DNA from: a virus
IMG/VR virus record: IMGVR_UViG_3300032315_000647
Span: 1-64,000 of that record
Length of the DNA stretch: 64,000 bases
Strand: one strand, 5' to 3'
The notes under the pieces were generated by a model that saw nothing but the letters and a program-made list of their open reading frames with translations, did not search any database and was not told where the DNA came from. Made by a program: the position numbers and the translations under genes. Positions 1 to 7,097 of the stretch are shown one piece after another. Position 1 is the stretch's first letter, and every line of letters begins with the position of its first letter.

Positions 1-27
1 ATACAGGTTCGAATCCTGTCCTGACTA
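1..27 (+). tRNA. 3' end of a tRNA gene (truncated by window edge)
   Basis: The window opens inside a tRNA T-arm: a 5-bp stem (3-7 with 15-19) encloses the 7-nt loop TTCGAAT (8-14). It is followed by a 7-nt acceptor strand (20-26) and discriminator A at 27. CCA is not encoded (the next bases are CTA). The anticodon lies outside the window, so the amino acid cannot be told. Confidence 0.85.
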
Positions 28-40
28 CTAAAATTAAACC

Positions 41-163
41 ATGTTAAAACGAATTCATCAGTATTTGAATTGTATATTAAGACACCATAATAGAGAATAT
101 ACAGGAAACAATGGCATTCAAACAAGATGTAAAGATTGTGGCATGTTCCACAACATATTATAA
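41..163 (+). CDS. Small Cys/His protein, unknown function (40 aa)
   Basis: A 40-codon reading frame starts with ATG 13 nt after the tRNA end. It contains Cys11, two adjacent His and a late CKDCG motif, so one CxxC pair plus another Cys and His could bind a metal ion. It is the first gene of a tightly packed run of tiny plus-strand frames. No family recognised. Shortness keeps confidence moderate; compact packing and the zinc-ribbon-like half motif argue that it is translated. Confidence 0.5.
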   Translation: MLKRIHQYLNCILRHHNREYTGNNGIQTRCKDCGMFHNIL

Positions 164-181
164 AACATTGTTAGGCTGTGT

Positions 182-349
182 ATGAAAAGCAAAAAAGTAC
201 AAGAGATGCTTGACCAAATGGAAAGAGATCCTTGGTATGTCAAGCTAAGACGTTGGTGGAATGTAAAGATATGGACATACAAATGTCTATCAAGGAAATA
301 TTGGGATAAGACACACAGCGGTTACATTTTTAAAAAAAGAGATTTATGA
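182..349 (+). CDS. Small basic Trp-rich protein, unknown function (55 aa)
   Basis: A 55-codon frame from ATG at 182, rich in Lys, Arg and Trp (five Trp residues). Its stop overlaps the ATG of the next frame by 4 nt (ATGA), the standard junction in this genome, which supports both genes. The N-terminal third looks helical and charged and the rest is strongly basic. No family recognised; nucleic-acid contact is possible from charge alone but is speculation. Confidence 0.5.
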   Translation: MKSKKVQEMLDQMERDPWYVKLRRWWNVKIWTYKCLSRKYWDKTHSGYIFKKRDL

Positions 350-492
350 AAGAGTTATATGATTTGGTTGTTTTGGTAGGATTTATCAATAATCTTGCAA
401 TATGTTTTGTAGGAATAATTTTGGAGAGACGAATCAATAATCTCAGAGATGATTTTAGAAATGAAATTAGAAACTTAAAAGACAAACAATGA
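346..492 (+). CDS. Small single-span membrane protein (48 aa)
   Basis: A 48-codon frame starting at ATG 346 inside the previous stop. Residues about 5-27 form a hydrophobic stretch (runs of V, L, I, G, F) suited to one transmembrane helix. The remainder is a charged, probably helical tail rich in Arg, Asp, Asn and Lys. It overlaps the next gene by 4 nt. Function unknown; tiny inner-membrane proteins of this type are frequent in the accessory regions of phages. Confidence 0.55.
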   Translation: MKELYDLVVLVGFINNLAICFVGIILERRINNLRDDFRNEIRNLKDKQ

Positions 493-659
493 AAATAATA
501 GAAACCAAAATAATATATAGTAGACGATACCAAGATTATGTAAAACTGCATATTTGTCTGTCTGAAGGTAATCCAGTGTTACATTATTTTATAGAGTTTC
601 AAAGTGCATTGTCAAAACTTTCAAGTCTTGAATTAAGACAATTATTAGATAATGAATAA
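489..659 (+). CDS. Hypothetical protein (56 aa)
   Basis: A 56-codon frame overlapping the previous gene by 4 nt and ending 9 nt before the next ATG. The sequence alternates hydrophobic and charged residues in the first half, suggesting beta strands, with a Leu-rich helix at the end. No family recognised. Support comes from the contiguous overlapping gene chain rather than homology. Confidence 0.5.
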   Translation: MKIIETKIIYSRRYQDYVKLHICLSEGNPVLHYFIEFQSALSKLSSLELRQLLDNE

Positions 660-668
660 AATAAAAAC

Positions 669-863
669 ATGACCCAAAGATTTATCCTTAAAGATGTTGT
701 TACCAATCTGTATTGGCACGGATTTTATACCTCAAAAAATTGGACTGACGATATTTTAGGATCTCACCTATTTTACGATAGGAGTTCGATAGAAGACTTT
801 ATACGTTACAATAATAGGGTGTCAGATGGTATGGTTCTTCAAGTAATTGAAATTTGGAAATAA
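669..863 (+). CDS. Hypothetical protein (64 aa), ATGACCCAA start
   Basis: A 64-aa protein beginning Met-Thr-Gln, an N-terminus shared by many small genes of this phage. It is rich in aromatic residues (Phe, Tyr, Trp) and Asp, which looks like a small soluble alpha/beta domain. No motif recognised. It follows the previous gene after 9 nt; the next gene is better started at ATG 889 than at a TTG overlapping this one. Confidence 0.6.
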   Translation: MTQRFILKDVVTNLYWHGFYTSKNWTDDILGSHLFYDRSSIEDFIRYNNRVSDGMVLQVIEIWK

Positions 864-888
864 AAGACAAACAAACAAAAACCAGTAT

Positions 889-1188
889 ATGAACAATTTA
901 AATGGACCAGAAGTAATGCAAGAAGATGGACCTCGGACAGCTATGCTAGGAGATTTAAATGGACCCGAAGAAATTGGGCCTAAACAACGGAAAGAATCTA
1001 GGAATGAGACATTGAAAAATTGGGAAATCAACATTAAGTTCTTTAATGTAGGATGTGTAGTGAATGTAGGATGTCAGTCATTTGCTTTTGAGAGCGTAGA
1101 CAAAATGATGACAGAGCTTAAATTCTATGTTGAGAATCCTGATGAAGCTAGAGTGAAGTATCTTAAAATAAGAGAAGAACAGAAATAA
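889..1188 (+). CDS. Hypothetical protein with internal LNGPE repeat (99 aa)
   Basis: The frame is open from a TTG at 847, but ATG at 889 leaves a clean gap after the previous gene and is preferred. The N-terminal 35 residues contain two copies of LNGPE coded by near-identical DNA (897-913 and 954-970), plus related DGP and IGP turns, so a short direct repeat built this segment. The C-terminal part is a charged alpha/beta domain. No family recognised. Confidence 0.55.
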   Translation: MNNLNGPEVMQEDGPRTAMLGDLNGPEEIGPKQRKESRNETLKNWEINIKFFNVGCVVNVGCQSFAFESVDKMMTELKFYVENPDEARVKYLKIREEQK

Positions 1189-1189
1189 C

Positions 1190-1474
1190 ATGTGGACATT
1201 CATTAAAAAGCTCCTACCAGCAAGAATAATAGTCAGAAGTTGGTATTGGGTGGAGATTGAAAATGATATGGAAGAAGAGCTGAAAGACATATTTTTTATG
1301 CTAGACATAGAAGATTATGAAACAGCTAAAGCATTCATTGCAGATTTTCATAAGAAATATGGTGTTATGAAGAAACCTTATTGGCTATATGAAATGCATT
1401 CTCAGATTTGTAGAGCAGAGGGAATGTTAGCTGTATTATCACATCCTTTAATAGAAGAAAACAATGAAGACTAA
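1190..1474 (+). CDS. Hypothetical protein (94 aa)
   Basis: A 94-aa protein starting 1 nt after the previous stop and overlapping the next gene by 11 nt. The first 20 residues are basic and hydrophobic (Trp, Ile, Leu, Lys, Arg), possibly an amphipathic membrane-binding helix; the rest is acidic and helical, with Glu/Asp clusters. No conserved catalytic motif seen. Function unknown. Confidence 0.6.
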   Translation: MWTFIKKLLPARIIVRSWYWVEIENDMEEELKDIFFMLDIEDYETAKAFIADFHKKYGVMKKPYWLYEMHSQICRAEGMLAVLSHPLIEENNED

Positions 1475-1814
1475 ATTTTTTACCTATTGTCAAAACAATA
1501 GTGGAGGAAGTTTTCACATATCAGAAAAAGAAGGAATAGGTCCATATGTTATTATAGAAGCTCTAGATGCTAGACACGCTAACTCAAGAGCTGAGGAAAT
1601 TGGACTCTATTTTGATGGATGTAGGGTAGGAACAGATTGTCCTTGTTGTGGAGATAGGTGGTATGAAGCTGATGAAAGTGATGGTCACAATGTCCCTATG
1701 ATATATGGAGAACCTGTAGAAAGTGTAGAAAAAAGCTGGTATAAAGAATATGTTTATATTCATTCTTTAGACAAAACATTCAAAAAAATAGAATTTTTAG
1801 AAAATGGCAAATAA
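1464..1814 (+). CDS. Zinc-ribbon-like phage protein with CPCCGDRW motif (116 aa)
   Basis: A 116-aa protein with an N-terminal domain (residues about 1-50) followed by the compact motif CPCCGDRW near residue 60 and an acidic, aromatic C-terminus. The CPCC cluster plus nearby Cys and His residues suggest a bound zinc ion. I recall similar CPCCGxRW proteins in many phages as unnamed families, with no known role. It overlaps its neighbours on both sides, consistent with translational coupling. Confidence 0.65.
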   Translation: MKTKFFTYCQNNSGGSFHISEKEGIGPYVIIEALDARHANSRAEEIGLYFDGCRVGTDCPCCGDRWYEADESDGHNVPMIYGEPVESVEKSWYKEYVYIHSLDKTFKKIEFLENGK

Positions 1815-2013
1815 AGTATGGCATAAGATTGTTATTGCTACAGAAGAGCAAAATGTAGAAATCTATCCAACAGATGATTATGGTGGCATCATAGTGGAAA
1901 CTAAAGAACTGGATGATAAGACAGAAAGTTCACGAATGTATCTCAATGAGGATGAAATGGAAATGCTTATTCTCAAGATGAGAGAGATGATGAACTATGT
2001 AAAAGAGAAATAA
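1804..2013 (+). CDS. Hypothetical protein (69 aa)
   Basis: A 69-aa protein with an N-terminal beta-rich half (alternating V/I and polar residues) and a C-terminal Met/Glu/Lys-rich helix. Overlaps the preceding gene by 11 nt and the next by 1 nt (TAATG). No family recognised. Confidence 0.6.
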   Translation: MANKVWHKIVIATEEQNVEIYPTDDYGGIIVETKELDDKTESSRMYLNEDEMEMLILKMREMMNYVKEK

Positions 2014-2231
2014 TGCTAATAAGTAAGGAAACTCTAGAAGGACTTCGTATTGGAGAACTTACAGACGAGCAATTGGATGAAGCAATTAATCATTACAAGA
2101 TGTTAGAAAAGCTTCTTGATGTTCATGGAGATAAATATTTTCTTGTTTGGAAGGATGTCTATTATGAATTAATGAGACTTAAGAGTTATAAAGCATCTAG
2201 AAATGGAAGAAAAAGCAATACTAAAGTTTAA
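2013..2231 (+). CDS. Hypothetical helical protein (72 aa)
   Basis: A 72-aa, mostly helical protein with a basic C-terminal tail (Arg-Asn-Gly-Arg-Lys). Its ATG shares a base with the upstream stop, and it overlaps the next gene by 29 nt, so the three genes form a coupled string. No motif or family recognised. Confidence 0.6.
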   Translation: MLISKETLEGLRIGELTDEQLDEAINHYKMLEKLLDVHGDKYFLVWKDVYYELMRLKSYKASRNGRKSNTKV

Positions 2232-2397
2232 TGGTGGATTATTAGCAATTCTATGCTCTAAATGTAGCGTAATCATCAAAACAGGCAAGGATTTTACAGA
2301 ACAAGAGAAGCTATTTGTAAAAGGGGAGGTGCTACTACCTCCCCAATACTGTGAAAAATGTATATATGAAAGTAGAAATCTCATGGAACAAAATTGA
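2203..2397 (+). CDS. Two-CxxC zinc-ribbon protein (64 aa)
   Basis: A 64-aa protein carrying CSKC near residue 18 and CEKC near residue 50, the four-cysteine layout of a zinc ribbon with a spacer of about 30 residues. Such small ribbons often bind nucleic acid or act as protein adaptors; no specific family is recognised. It overlaps both flanking genes. Confidence 0.6.
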   Translation: MEEKAILKFNGGLLAILCSKCSVIIKTGKDFTEQEKLFVKGEVLLPPQYCEKCIYESRNLMEQN

Positions 2398-2512
2398 TGA
2401 CTGGTGGCTTGCTGTAGGAATATCACTGACAAAATATAATTATAGTGATCGGTATGTTCTTACACTAGAATTCTTGGTTTTCTCTGTTTATTTCAGATTT
2501 AAAATAAAATAA
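2366..2512 (+). CDS. Small hydrophobic protein (48 aa)
   Basis: A 48-codon frame starting at ATG 2366 inside the end of the zinc-ribbon gene (different frame). It is rich in Trp, Leu, Phe and Tyr with a basic C-terminus. The hydrophobic C-terminal half could form one membrane helix. It fills the gap before the gene at 2518 exactly, which supports it; no family recognised. Confidence 0.45.
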   Translation: MKVEISWNKIDDWWLAVGISLTKYNYSDRYVLTLEFLVFSVYFRFKIK

Positions 2513-2517
2513 GAGCT

Positions 2518-2742
2518 ATGACATATGTATGTGAAGTGTTTTACAAGTTTGTTTATGTCGATTCTGAAGGAAAAGATGGTTCTCAAAGCAAATGGTTCTC
2601 AAATCGTGAAGGTATGTGGCCTGAAGCACATGAGAAAGCAAGAGAATATTCAAAATTCCTTCAGAAACAAGGCTATAAGGTGACGCATACAGAATTGTTG
2701 CACACATCCCATTACAAAATAAAAGATGATGAATTATGGTGA
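2518..2742 (+). CDS. Hypothetical protein (74 aa)
   Basis: A 74-aa protein with an N-terminal beta hairpin-like segment and a central helix rich in Glu, Lys and Ala. It could be a small single-domain fold. It overlaps the next gene by 7 nt. No family recognised. Confidence 0.6.
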   Translation: MTYVCEVFYKFVYVDSEGKDGSQSKWFSNREGMWPEAHEKAREYSKFLQKQGYKVTHTELLHTSHYKIKDDELW

Positions 2743-2951
2743 ATACAATATTTAAGAAACATGTAGAGAGATATGAGGCTGGTAATGCTGGTTCCTCTTT
2801 ATGGCAAACATGGAAAGTGGTTGCTGATTTGGGGGATGGACTGTATAGCTGTGTTCGTGTAGACAGCACATATGATCCTATGGGTGCAGCTAGCCCTCAG
2901 AAACGTACATTTAAAGAGAAAGATATTCTCAAATATCTACAAAACAAATAA
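2736..2951 (+). CDS. Hypothetical protein (71 aa)
   Basis: A 71-aa protein with aromatic and glycine-rich central segment and a basic C-terminus ending in a Leu-Gln-Asn-Lys helix. It follows the upstream gene by overlap and precedes the acidic protein at 2957 by 5 nt. No family recognised. Confidence 0.55.
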   Translation: MVNTIFKKHVERYEAGNAGSSLWQTWKVVADLGDGLYSCVRVDSTYDPMGAASPQKRTFKEKDILKYLQNK

Positions 2952-2956
2952 TCGTT

Positions 2957-3385
2957 ATGCACGAATATGTAGAATTGGTACTAAAGAGCTACATGCCCAA
3001 ACAATTAGAGGTGGGTATGTGGTTTATTAGTGATGATAGACAAGTTTGGGCTCTTGATAAAGTTCCTTTAAAGAGTATAGAGGAGTTTGTTGTCACAAAT
3101 GGTGCACCTGTAGAGCCCTATCTCATCTATGAAGAACAGGTGATAGCCACTCCTGATGAGATAGGATGGTTTGATGATGGTCCAGAATTTGACAATCTCA
3201 GAGATTTACAAGTGGATGACATTAATTTCATCAATGATGAATTTGTTGGATTTGTAGATATTGAGGTGGATGAACAGAGACATTCTGAAGGTGAACTTGT
3301 ACCAATTATGTACGATGGGAAGGTGGTAATATGCTTTCCTGGAACGTATGATGAAGAAGAAGAAGAAGAAGAAGATAACAATTAA
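2957..3385 (+). CDS. Strongly acidic hypothetical protein with poly-Glu tail (142 aa)
   Basis: A 142-aa protein with a strongly acidic composition throughout and a C-terminal tail of Asp-Glu followed by seven Glu, coded by a GAA/GAAG microsatellite at about 3353-3375. Such tracts change length by slippage, so the tail length is likely variable. Very acidic small phage proteins are sometimes DNA mimics, but nothing in the sequence proves that here. Function unknown. Confidence 0.6.
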   Translation: MHEYVELVLKSYMPKQLEVGMWFISDDRQVWALDKVPLKSIEEFVVTNGAPVEPYLIYEEQVIATPDEIGWFDDGPEFDNLRDLQVDDINFINDEFVGFVDIEVDEQRHSEGELVPIMYDGKVVICFPGTYDEEEEEEEDNN

Positions 3386-3396
3386 AGACTAATCAC

Positions 3397-3597
3397 ATGA
3401 ACCTGTTTGAGAACATTACAATCGAAAGACTGCAACAAATTGAAGAAGAAAGAGAAGCAACACAATTTGATCCTGAATTTCAAAGATGGATAAAAGAGCT
3501 CAATGTTAGTAAGATGTATGTTAATAAGGATGGGATAATCAATGCAAGAAACATGATGCAAGATTATTCAATAGCAAAAACTTACAAATTGAGATAA
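3397..3597 (+). CDS. Hypothetical protein (66 aa)
   Basis: A 66-aa protein, Glu-rich and helical in its first half and basic at the C-terminus. It closes the first run of small genes; a 68-nt A-rich gap then precedes the ParB-like gene. No family recognised. Confidence 0.55.
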   Translation: MNLFENITIERLQQIEEEREATQFDPEFQRWIKELNVSKMYVNKDGIINARNMMQDYSIAKTYKLR

Positions 3598-3665
3598 ACG
3601 ACAAGAACATTTTCCATTAGTTAAAGTACAATCAAAAGTCAAAGCACAATTAACGTTTAAAGCAC

Positions 3666-4427
3666 ATGAAAAAGAAGAACGAATCTTACAAGAACACATT
3701 GCAAATTAAATGGTTGGGTAACAATGCAAAACTCACTTTCAGCTATTTGGCTGGTATCAACCGTCCCATCTATCCTGCACAGGTGACTAAACTTGCTGAG
3801 TCAATTAATAAAATGGGTGTGATTCGTCCTGTTGTTATTGCAGAGATTGACTTTATCACTGGTAAGAAGACAAAATACATTATTGATGGTCAACACCTGT
3901 TCAATGCCTTGATTAGAAATAATATGGAAATCCCATATGTCACTATTGTCATCAAGGATAAGAAAGACTTAGTTGAAACTATTGCTAAACTCAACGCATC
4001 TTCTAAGAACTGGTCATTATTAGACTATGTTACAGCTTGGGGTTCGCTGAATCCAGACTATGTTAAACTCAATCATTATTTCCAAGTGTATGATTTGGAT
4101 ATGGGTTTCTTGACAGCTGTACTCAGTGATATCACCACCGATGGTGGTAATATAACTAAGAAAATTAAAAACGGTGAGTTTAGAATCATCAATGAAAAAG
4201 AGAATGTAAAACTTCTCGATCAACTAACCGATGTTCTCAAGATAGTTCGACGTATGAACAGACGTGAAAACATATACTTGTGTAGAGAATACATAAAGTT
4301 TGCCAAGGGTTGTGCTAAGTATAATCATGATAGATTCATGAAAAACTTAGCCAGGAACAAAAATAAATTTGTTCTTGCCACGCAAGAAGAAGGTATGTTG
4401 AAAAAGTTATTTAGTAATCTTTTATAA
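3666..4427 (+). CDS. ParB/Srx-fold protein
   Basis: A 253-aa protein whose residues about 25-110 match the ParB N-terminal (Srx/ParB nuclease-like) fold: a segment selecting Asn-Arg-Pro-Ile, a helix ending in a GVIRPVV strand, and the motif DGQHLFNAL, equivalent to the GxHR/DGQHR nucleotide-binding box. The C-terminal 140 residues are helical and basic. In the family this fold binds CTP or acts as a nuclease or DNA modifier; with no partner ParA visible, genome partition is not implied. It stands just upstream of the polymerase region, so a role in replication or transcription control is a guess. Confidence 0.75.
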   Translation: MKKKNESYKNTLQIKWLGNNAKLTFSYLAGINRPIYPAQVTKLAESINKMGVIRPVVIAEIDFITGKKTKYIIDGQHLFNALIRNNMEIPYVTIVIKDKKDLVETIAKLNASSKNWSLLDYVTAWGSLNPDYVKLNHYFQVYDLDMGFLTAVLSDITTDGGNITKKIKNGEFRIINEKENVKLLDQLTDVLKIVRRMNRRENIYLCREYIKFAKGCAKYNHDRFMKNLARNKNKFVLATQEEGMLKKLFSNLL

Positions 4428-4438
4428 ACCAATGAGTT

Positions 4439-4648
4439 ATGACAGCCACACTTGTTTATCGCTCCTCTTGGAGCCCATGTAGACCCTCAGTGTACACTGA
4501 TGATTGCGAGAATCCAAATGTGAACAAGTTAATTGATGCTATTTTCAAACGAAAATCTACAAACAGATTGGTGTTTGAGAATAACAAAATGTATTATTGT
4601 CCTTCTGATGACTACAAAAAAGTTGTTAGACTGCGTAAGATAAGGTAA
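4439..4648 (+). CDS. Hypothetical protein (69 aa)
   Basis: A 69-aa protein with three cysteines and a basic C-terminus (Val-Val-Arg-Leu-Arg-Lys). It starts at ATG 4439, 11 nt after the ParB-like stop. A promoter for the next gene overlaps its 3' end. No family recognised. Confidence 0.55.
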   Translation: MTATLVYRSSWSPCRPSVYTDDCENPNVNKLIDAIFKRKSTNRLVFENNKMYYCPSDDYKKVVRLRKIR

Positions 4649-4653
4649 ATTTG
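4623..4653 (+). promoter_or_regulatory. Bacteroidota-type promoter for the gene at 4704
   Basis: TTG at 4623-4625, a 20-nt spacer, then TAAATTTG at 4646-4653 fit the Bacteroidota housekeeping consensus (TTTG / TAnnTTTG). Transcription would start near 4660, at the foot of a hairpin, and supports the start at ATG 4704. Confidence 0.65.
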
Positions 4654-4656
4654 ATG

Positions 4657-4688
4657 TCCCCACATCTCTCTAATGATAGGTGTGGGGA
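4657..4688 (+). terminator. Leader hairpin or weak terminator
   Basis: Eight-base-pair perfect stem (TCCCCACA at 4657-4664 with TGTGGGGA at 4681-4688), 16-nt loop, followed only by ATTTAAA. It could end transcription from upstream, or, because it sits immediately after the promoter at 4623-4653, be a 5' leader hairpin that stabilises or gates the mRNA. Confidence 0.5.
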
Positions 4689-4703
4689 TTTAAACCTTTA
4701 CAT

Positions 4704-4934
4704 ATGGCAAAAGATAAATGCATCTTATGTGGTGCTGAGACACCTTATGATGAAGAAACTCATGTTCATTCACGAAATGGTTATATTGAAGGAGCTGGAC
4801 AGCTTTGTAAGAATTGTAGCAACGGTAGTAATATTGTTGTTCCCTCATCTTTTATTGAGCATATTCCAAATGATCAAGAGTTAGGCGAAACTATTAGAAC
4901 TATTTATTTCACAAAGACAATTAAAAATGTCTAA
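4704..4934 (+). CDS. ClpX-type C4 zinc-finger protein (76 aa)
   Basis: From ATG 4704 (the frame is open from a GTG at 4680 inside the leader hairpin, an unlikely start). Residues 5-35 read CILCG...LCKNC, the pattern of the ClpX N-terminal C4 zinc-binding domain (two CxxC pairs about 25 residues apart). In ClpX this domain dimerises and binds adaptors and substrates; a free-standing copy in a phage could compete for the host ClpXP, which is inference. The C-terminal 35 residues have no recognised motif. Confidence 0.65.
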   Translation: MAKDKCILCGAETPYDEETHVHSRNGYIEGAGQLCKNCSNGSNIVVPSSFIEHIPNDQELGETIRTIYFTKTIKNV

Positions 4935-4956
4935 AAAGAACAAAAAGAAGTGATTT

Positions 4957-5133
4957 ATGCCTGATATATCTATGTGCCCAGGAAATGATTGTCCTCTAAA
5001 GGAAGAATGTTACAGACATAAAGCTACACCCAGCGAATATCAGTCCTATTTTGTAGAGGCTCCATATGATAGCTTCAATAAGGATTGTGATTTCTTTTGG
5101 AGAATTGAGAAAAAGAATAAAACTGAAGAATAA
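4957..5133 (+). CDS. Small four-cysteine protein (58 aa)
   Basis: A 58-aa protein with cysteines at 7, 12, 19 and 44 in the pattern CPGNDCPLKEEC ... C, followed by Tyr-Arg. I recall similar MCxxxxCPLxxxCYR proteins near DNA polymerase genes of Bacteroidota phages; the cysteines could hold zinc or an iron-sulfur cluster. The stop codon TAATG overlaps the polymerase start, so translation of the two is probably coupled. Confidence 0.65.
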   Translation: MPDISMCPGNDCPLKEECYRHKATPSEYQSYFVEAPYDSFNKDCDFFWRIEKKNKTEE

Positions 5134-7097
5134 TGGACAATGTAATCATCTATGACATAGAAACCATGAAAGAATTCTTTCTTGTTGGTGCATATATTCC
5201 TAAAACAGGAGTATATTATGAATTCAGCATCAACAAATGGGAGAATCAAATAGACAGTTTCATCAAGTTTGCAGAACAACATTCTGACTACTATTGGGTG
5301 GGCTATAACAATCTCAGGTTTGACTCTCAGGTGGTAGAATGGGTGATGCGTAATCATGAAAACTGGCATGAGCTTTCTGGTCTAGATATTACAACCAAAA
5401 TTTATCAGAAGTCTCAGGATGTTATTGATGATGCTAATCATGATGTGTTTCCTGAATATAGAGAAACAGACTTGTCTCTCAAACAGATAGACCTCTTCAG
5501 GATTCACCATTTCGATAATAAGAATCGTAGGGTGAGCTTGAAGAGACTAGAATTTGAGATGGACTTAGAGAATATTGAGGAGATGCCTATTCATCACTCT
5601 AAACTAGATTTGACACGAGAGGAGATTGTTGTTACACAGCAATATTGTCAGAATGATGTTTTAGCCACTTATCAATTTTATCTTGTCACTATTGGGGAAA
5701 CAAATCATCCTTTATATAAAGGAAATAACCAAATAGAGCTCAGACAGGATATAGAAGCAGAGTTTGGTATTCCTTGTCTCAACTATTCAGATAGTAAGAT
5801 AGGGGATGAGATGATTAAGAAGTTCTATTGTCAAGAGAAGAACTTAGACTACAAGGATCTTCCTAAGAAGGGAAAGTTTAAAAAGAGCATATCTGTTAGA
5901 AGCTGTATTGCTGATTATGTTACATTTCAAACTCCTGAGTTAAATAGCTTCCTTCAGAAGATAAAGAAAATGTCCTTAGGCATGCAAGATGATTTCAAAG
6001 AGGAGTTACATTTCTATGATAATGTATATTCCTTTATGAAAGGTGGTTTGCATACAGAGAACAAGCCTGAGATATTTGAAGCTGATGATGAGTATTTGAT
6101 TATTGATTGGGATGTGTCTAGCTATTATCCAGCCATCATCATTAACAATGGACGCTATCCTTCTCACCTAGGTAGAGAGTTTCTTCGTGGATATACAACA
6201 ATGTTTGAGAAACGATTGGAACTCAAACCTTTAGCTAAGAAGGATAAGAAAATCAAGGGTATTGTTGGTGCTCTAAAGCTTGCAGTTAATAGTGTTTACG
6301 GTAAGAGTTCTGACATGCAGAGTTGGATTTATGACAGACAGCTCACTATGTTCACCACTATTACAGGAGAACTCAGCTTGATGATGCTTATTGAGGCATA
6401 CGAACTCAAAGGTATTCATGTTATATCCGCTAACACAGATGGTGTCACTATTAGAATTAAGAAGGAAAATCTTCATCTAATGGATGCTGTTAATGAATGG
6501 TGGATGGAGCTCACAAAATATGAGCTAGAACGCACTGATTACCAGAAGATTGTGTTTTCCACTGTAAATGACTATATTGCAATAAAAACTGATGGAGAAG
6601 TTAAGAAGAAAGGTGATTTCCTCACGGATTTTGAGCTTCATAAAAACAAGTCAGCAAGGATTGTACCATTGGCTCTTGAACAATATTTTGTTCATAATAT
6701 ACCTGTTGACCATACTATTAGGAGTCATAATAATATCTTTGACTTCTGCCTAAGACAGAAAGCTAGTAAAGATTTCCATTATGAAGGATGGAATAGAGCT
6801 AGAGGTGAGAAAACTGTCTACAATAAGCTCATCAGGTATTATGTAAGCAACACAGGAGAGAAGCTTCTCAAGGTGAAGAATGCTGATAGTGAGTCTACAG
6901 CTCCAGATGTTTCTCAAGTGGAAGCAGGAGAATGGGTGTGCACTGTCTGTAACAACTTAAGAAAAGATGATCATCCTATAGGTGGTGTAAATCTGGACTA
7001 TTATTGTGAGAAAGCAGAGAGAATTATTAGGAAAATTCAAACAAAAGGTAAGAAATCAAAAATTAACGTCAATCCAAATCAACTATCGCTATGGTGA
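5133..7097 (+). CDS. DNA polymerase, family B, with 3'-5' exonuclease
   Basis: A 654-aa replicative polymerase. Exonuclease motifs: Exo I YDIET (Asp8, Glu10), Exo II NLRFD (Asp64), Exo III YCQND (Asp175). Polymerase motifs: A DVSSYYP (Asp327), B KLAVNSVYG (Lys382), C ANTDG (Asp436). Motif C differs from the usual YGDTDS: the first Asp is Asn434 and the last Ser is Gly; the essential second Asp is kept. The length is short for family B, comparable with phage enzymes. No terminal-protein gene is apparent, and the separate primase and helicase suggest RNA-primed replication. It overlaps both flanking genes. Confidence 0.95.
   Translation: MDNVIIYDIETMKEFFLVGAYIPKTGVYYEFSINKWENQIDSFIKFAEQHSDYYWVGYNNLRFDSQVVEWVMRNHENWHELSGLDITTKIYQKSQDVIDDANHDVFPEYRETDLSLKQIDLFRIHHFDNKNRRVSLKRLEFEMDLENIEEMPIHHSKLDLTREEIVVTQQYCQNDVLATYQFYLVTIGETNHPLYKGNNQIELRQDIEAEFGIPCLNYSDSKIGDEMIKKFYCQEKNLDYKDLPKKGKFKKSISVRSCIADYVTFQTPELNSFLQKIKKMSLGMQDDFKEELHFYDNVYSFMKGGLHTENKPEIFEADDEYLIIDWDVSSYYPAIIINNGRYPSHLGREFLRGYTTMFEKRLELKPLAKKDKKIKGIVGALKLAVNSVYGKSSDMQSWIYDRQLTMFTTITGELSLMMLIEAYELKGIHVISANTDGVTIRIKKENLHLMDAVNEWWMELTKYELERTDYQKIVFSTVNDYIAIKTDGEVKKKGDFLTDFELHKNKSARIVPLALEQYFVHNIPVDHTIRSHNNIFDFCLRQKASKDFHYEGWNRARGEKTVYNKLIRYYVSNTGEKLLKVKNADSESTAPDVSQVEAGEWVCTVCNNLRKDDHPIGGVNLDYYCEKAERIIRKIQTKGKKSKINVNPNQLSLW

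Noticed and set aside
330-551. Minus-strand open frame of 73 codons
   Set aside because: Antisense to two overlapping small plus-strand genes; hydrophobic composition explained by A/T-rich antisense.
3353-3375. GAA microsatellite as possible regulatory repeat
   Set aside because: It lies in frame in the acidic gene and simply codes for poly-Glu.
4651-4884. A 77-codon frame from TTG overlapping the ClpX-like zinc-finger gene
   Set aside because: It overlaps the promoter and hairpin and has no conserved motif; the zinc-finger frame has the CxxC pairs.
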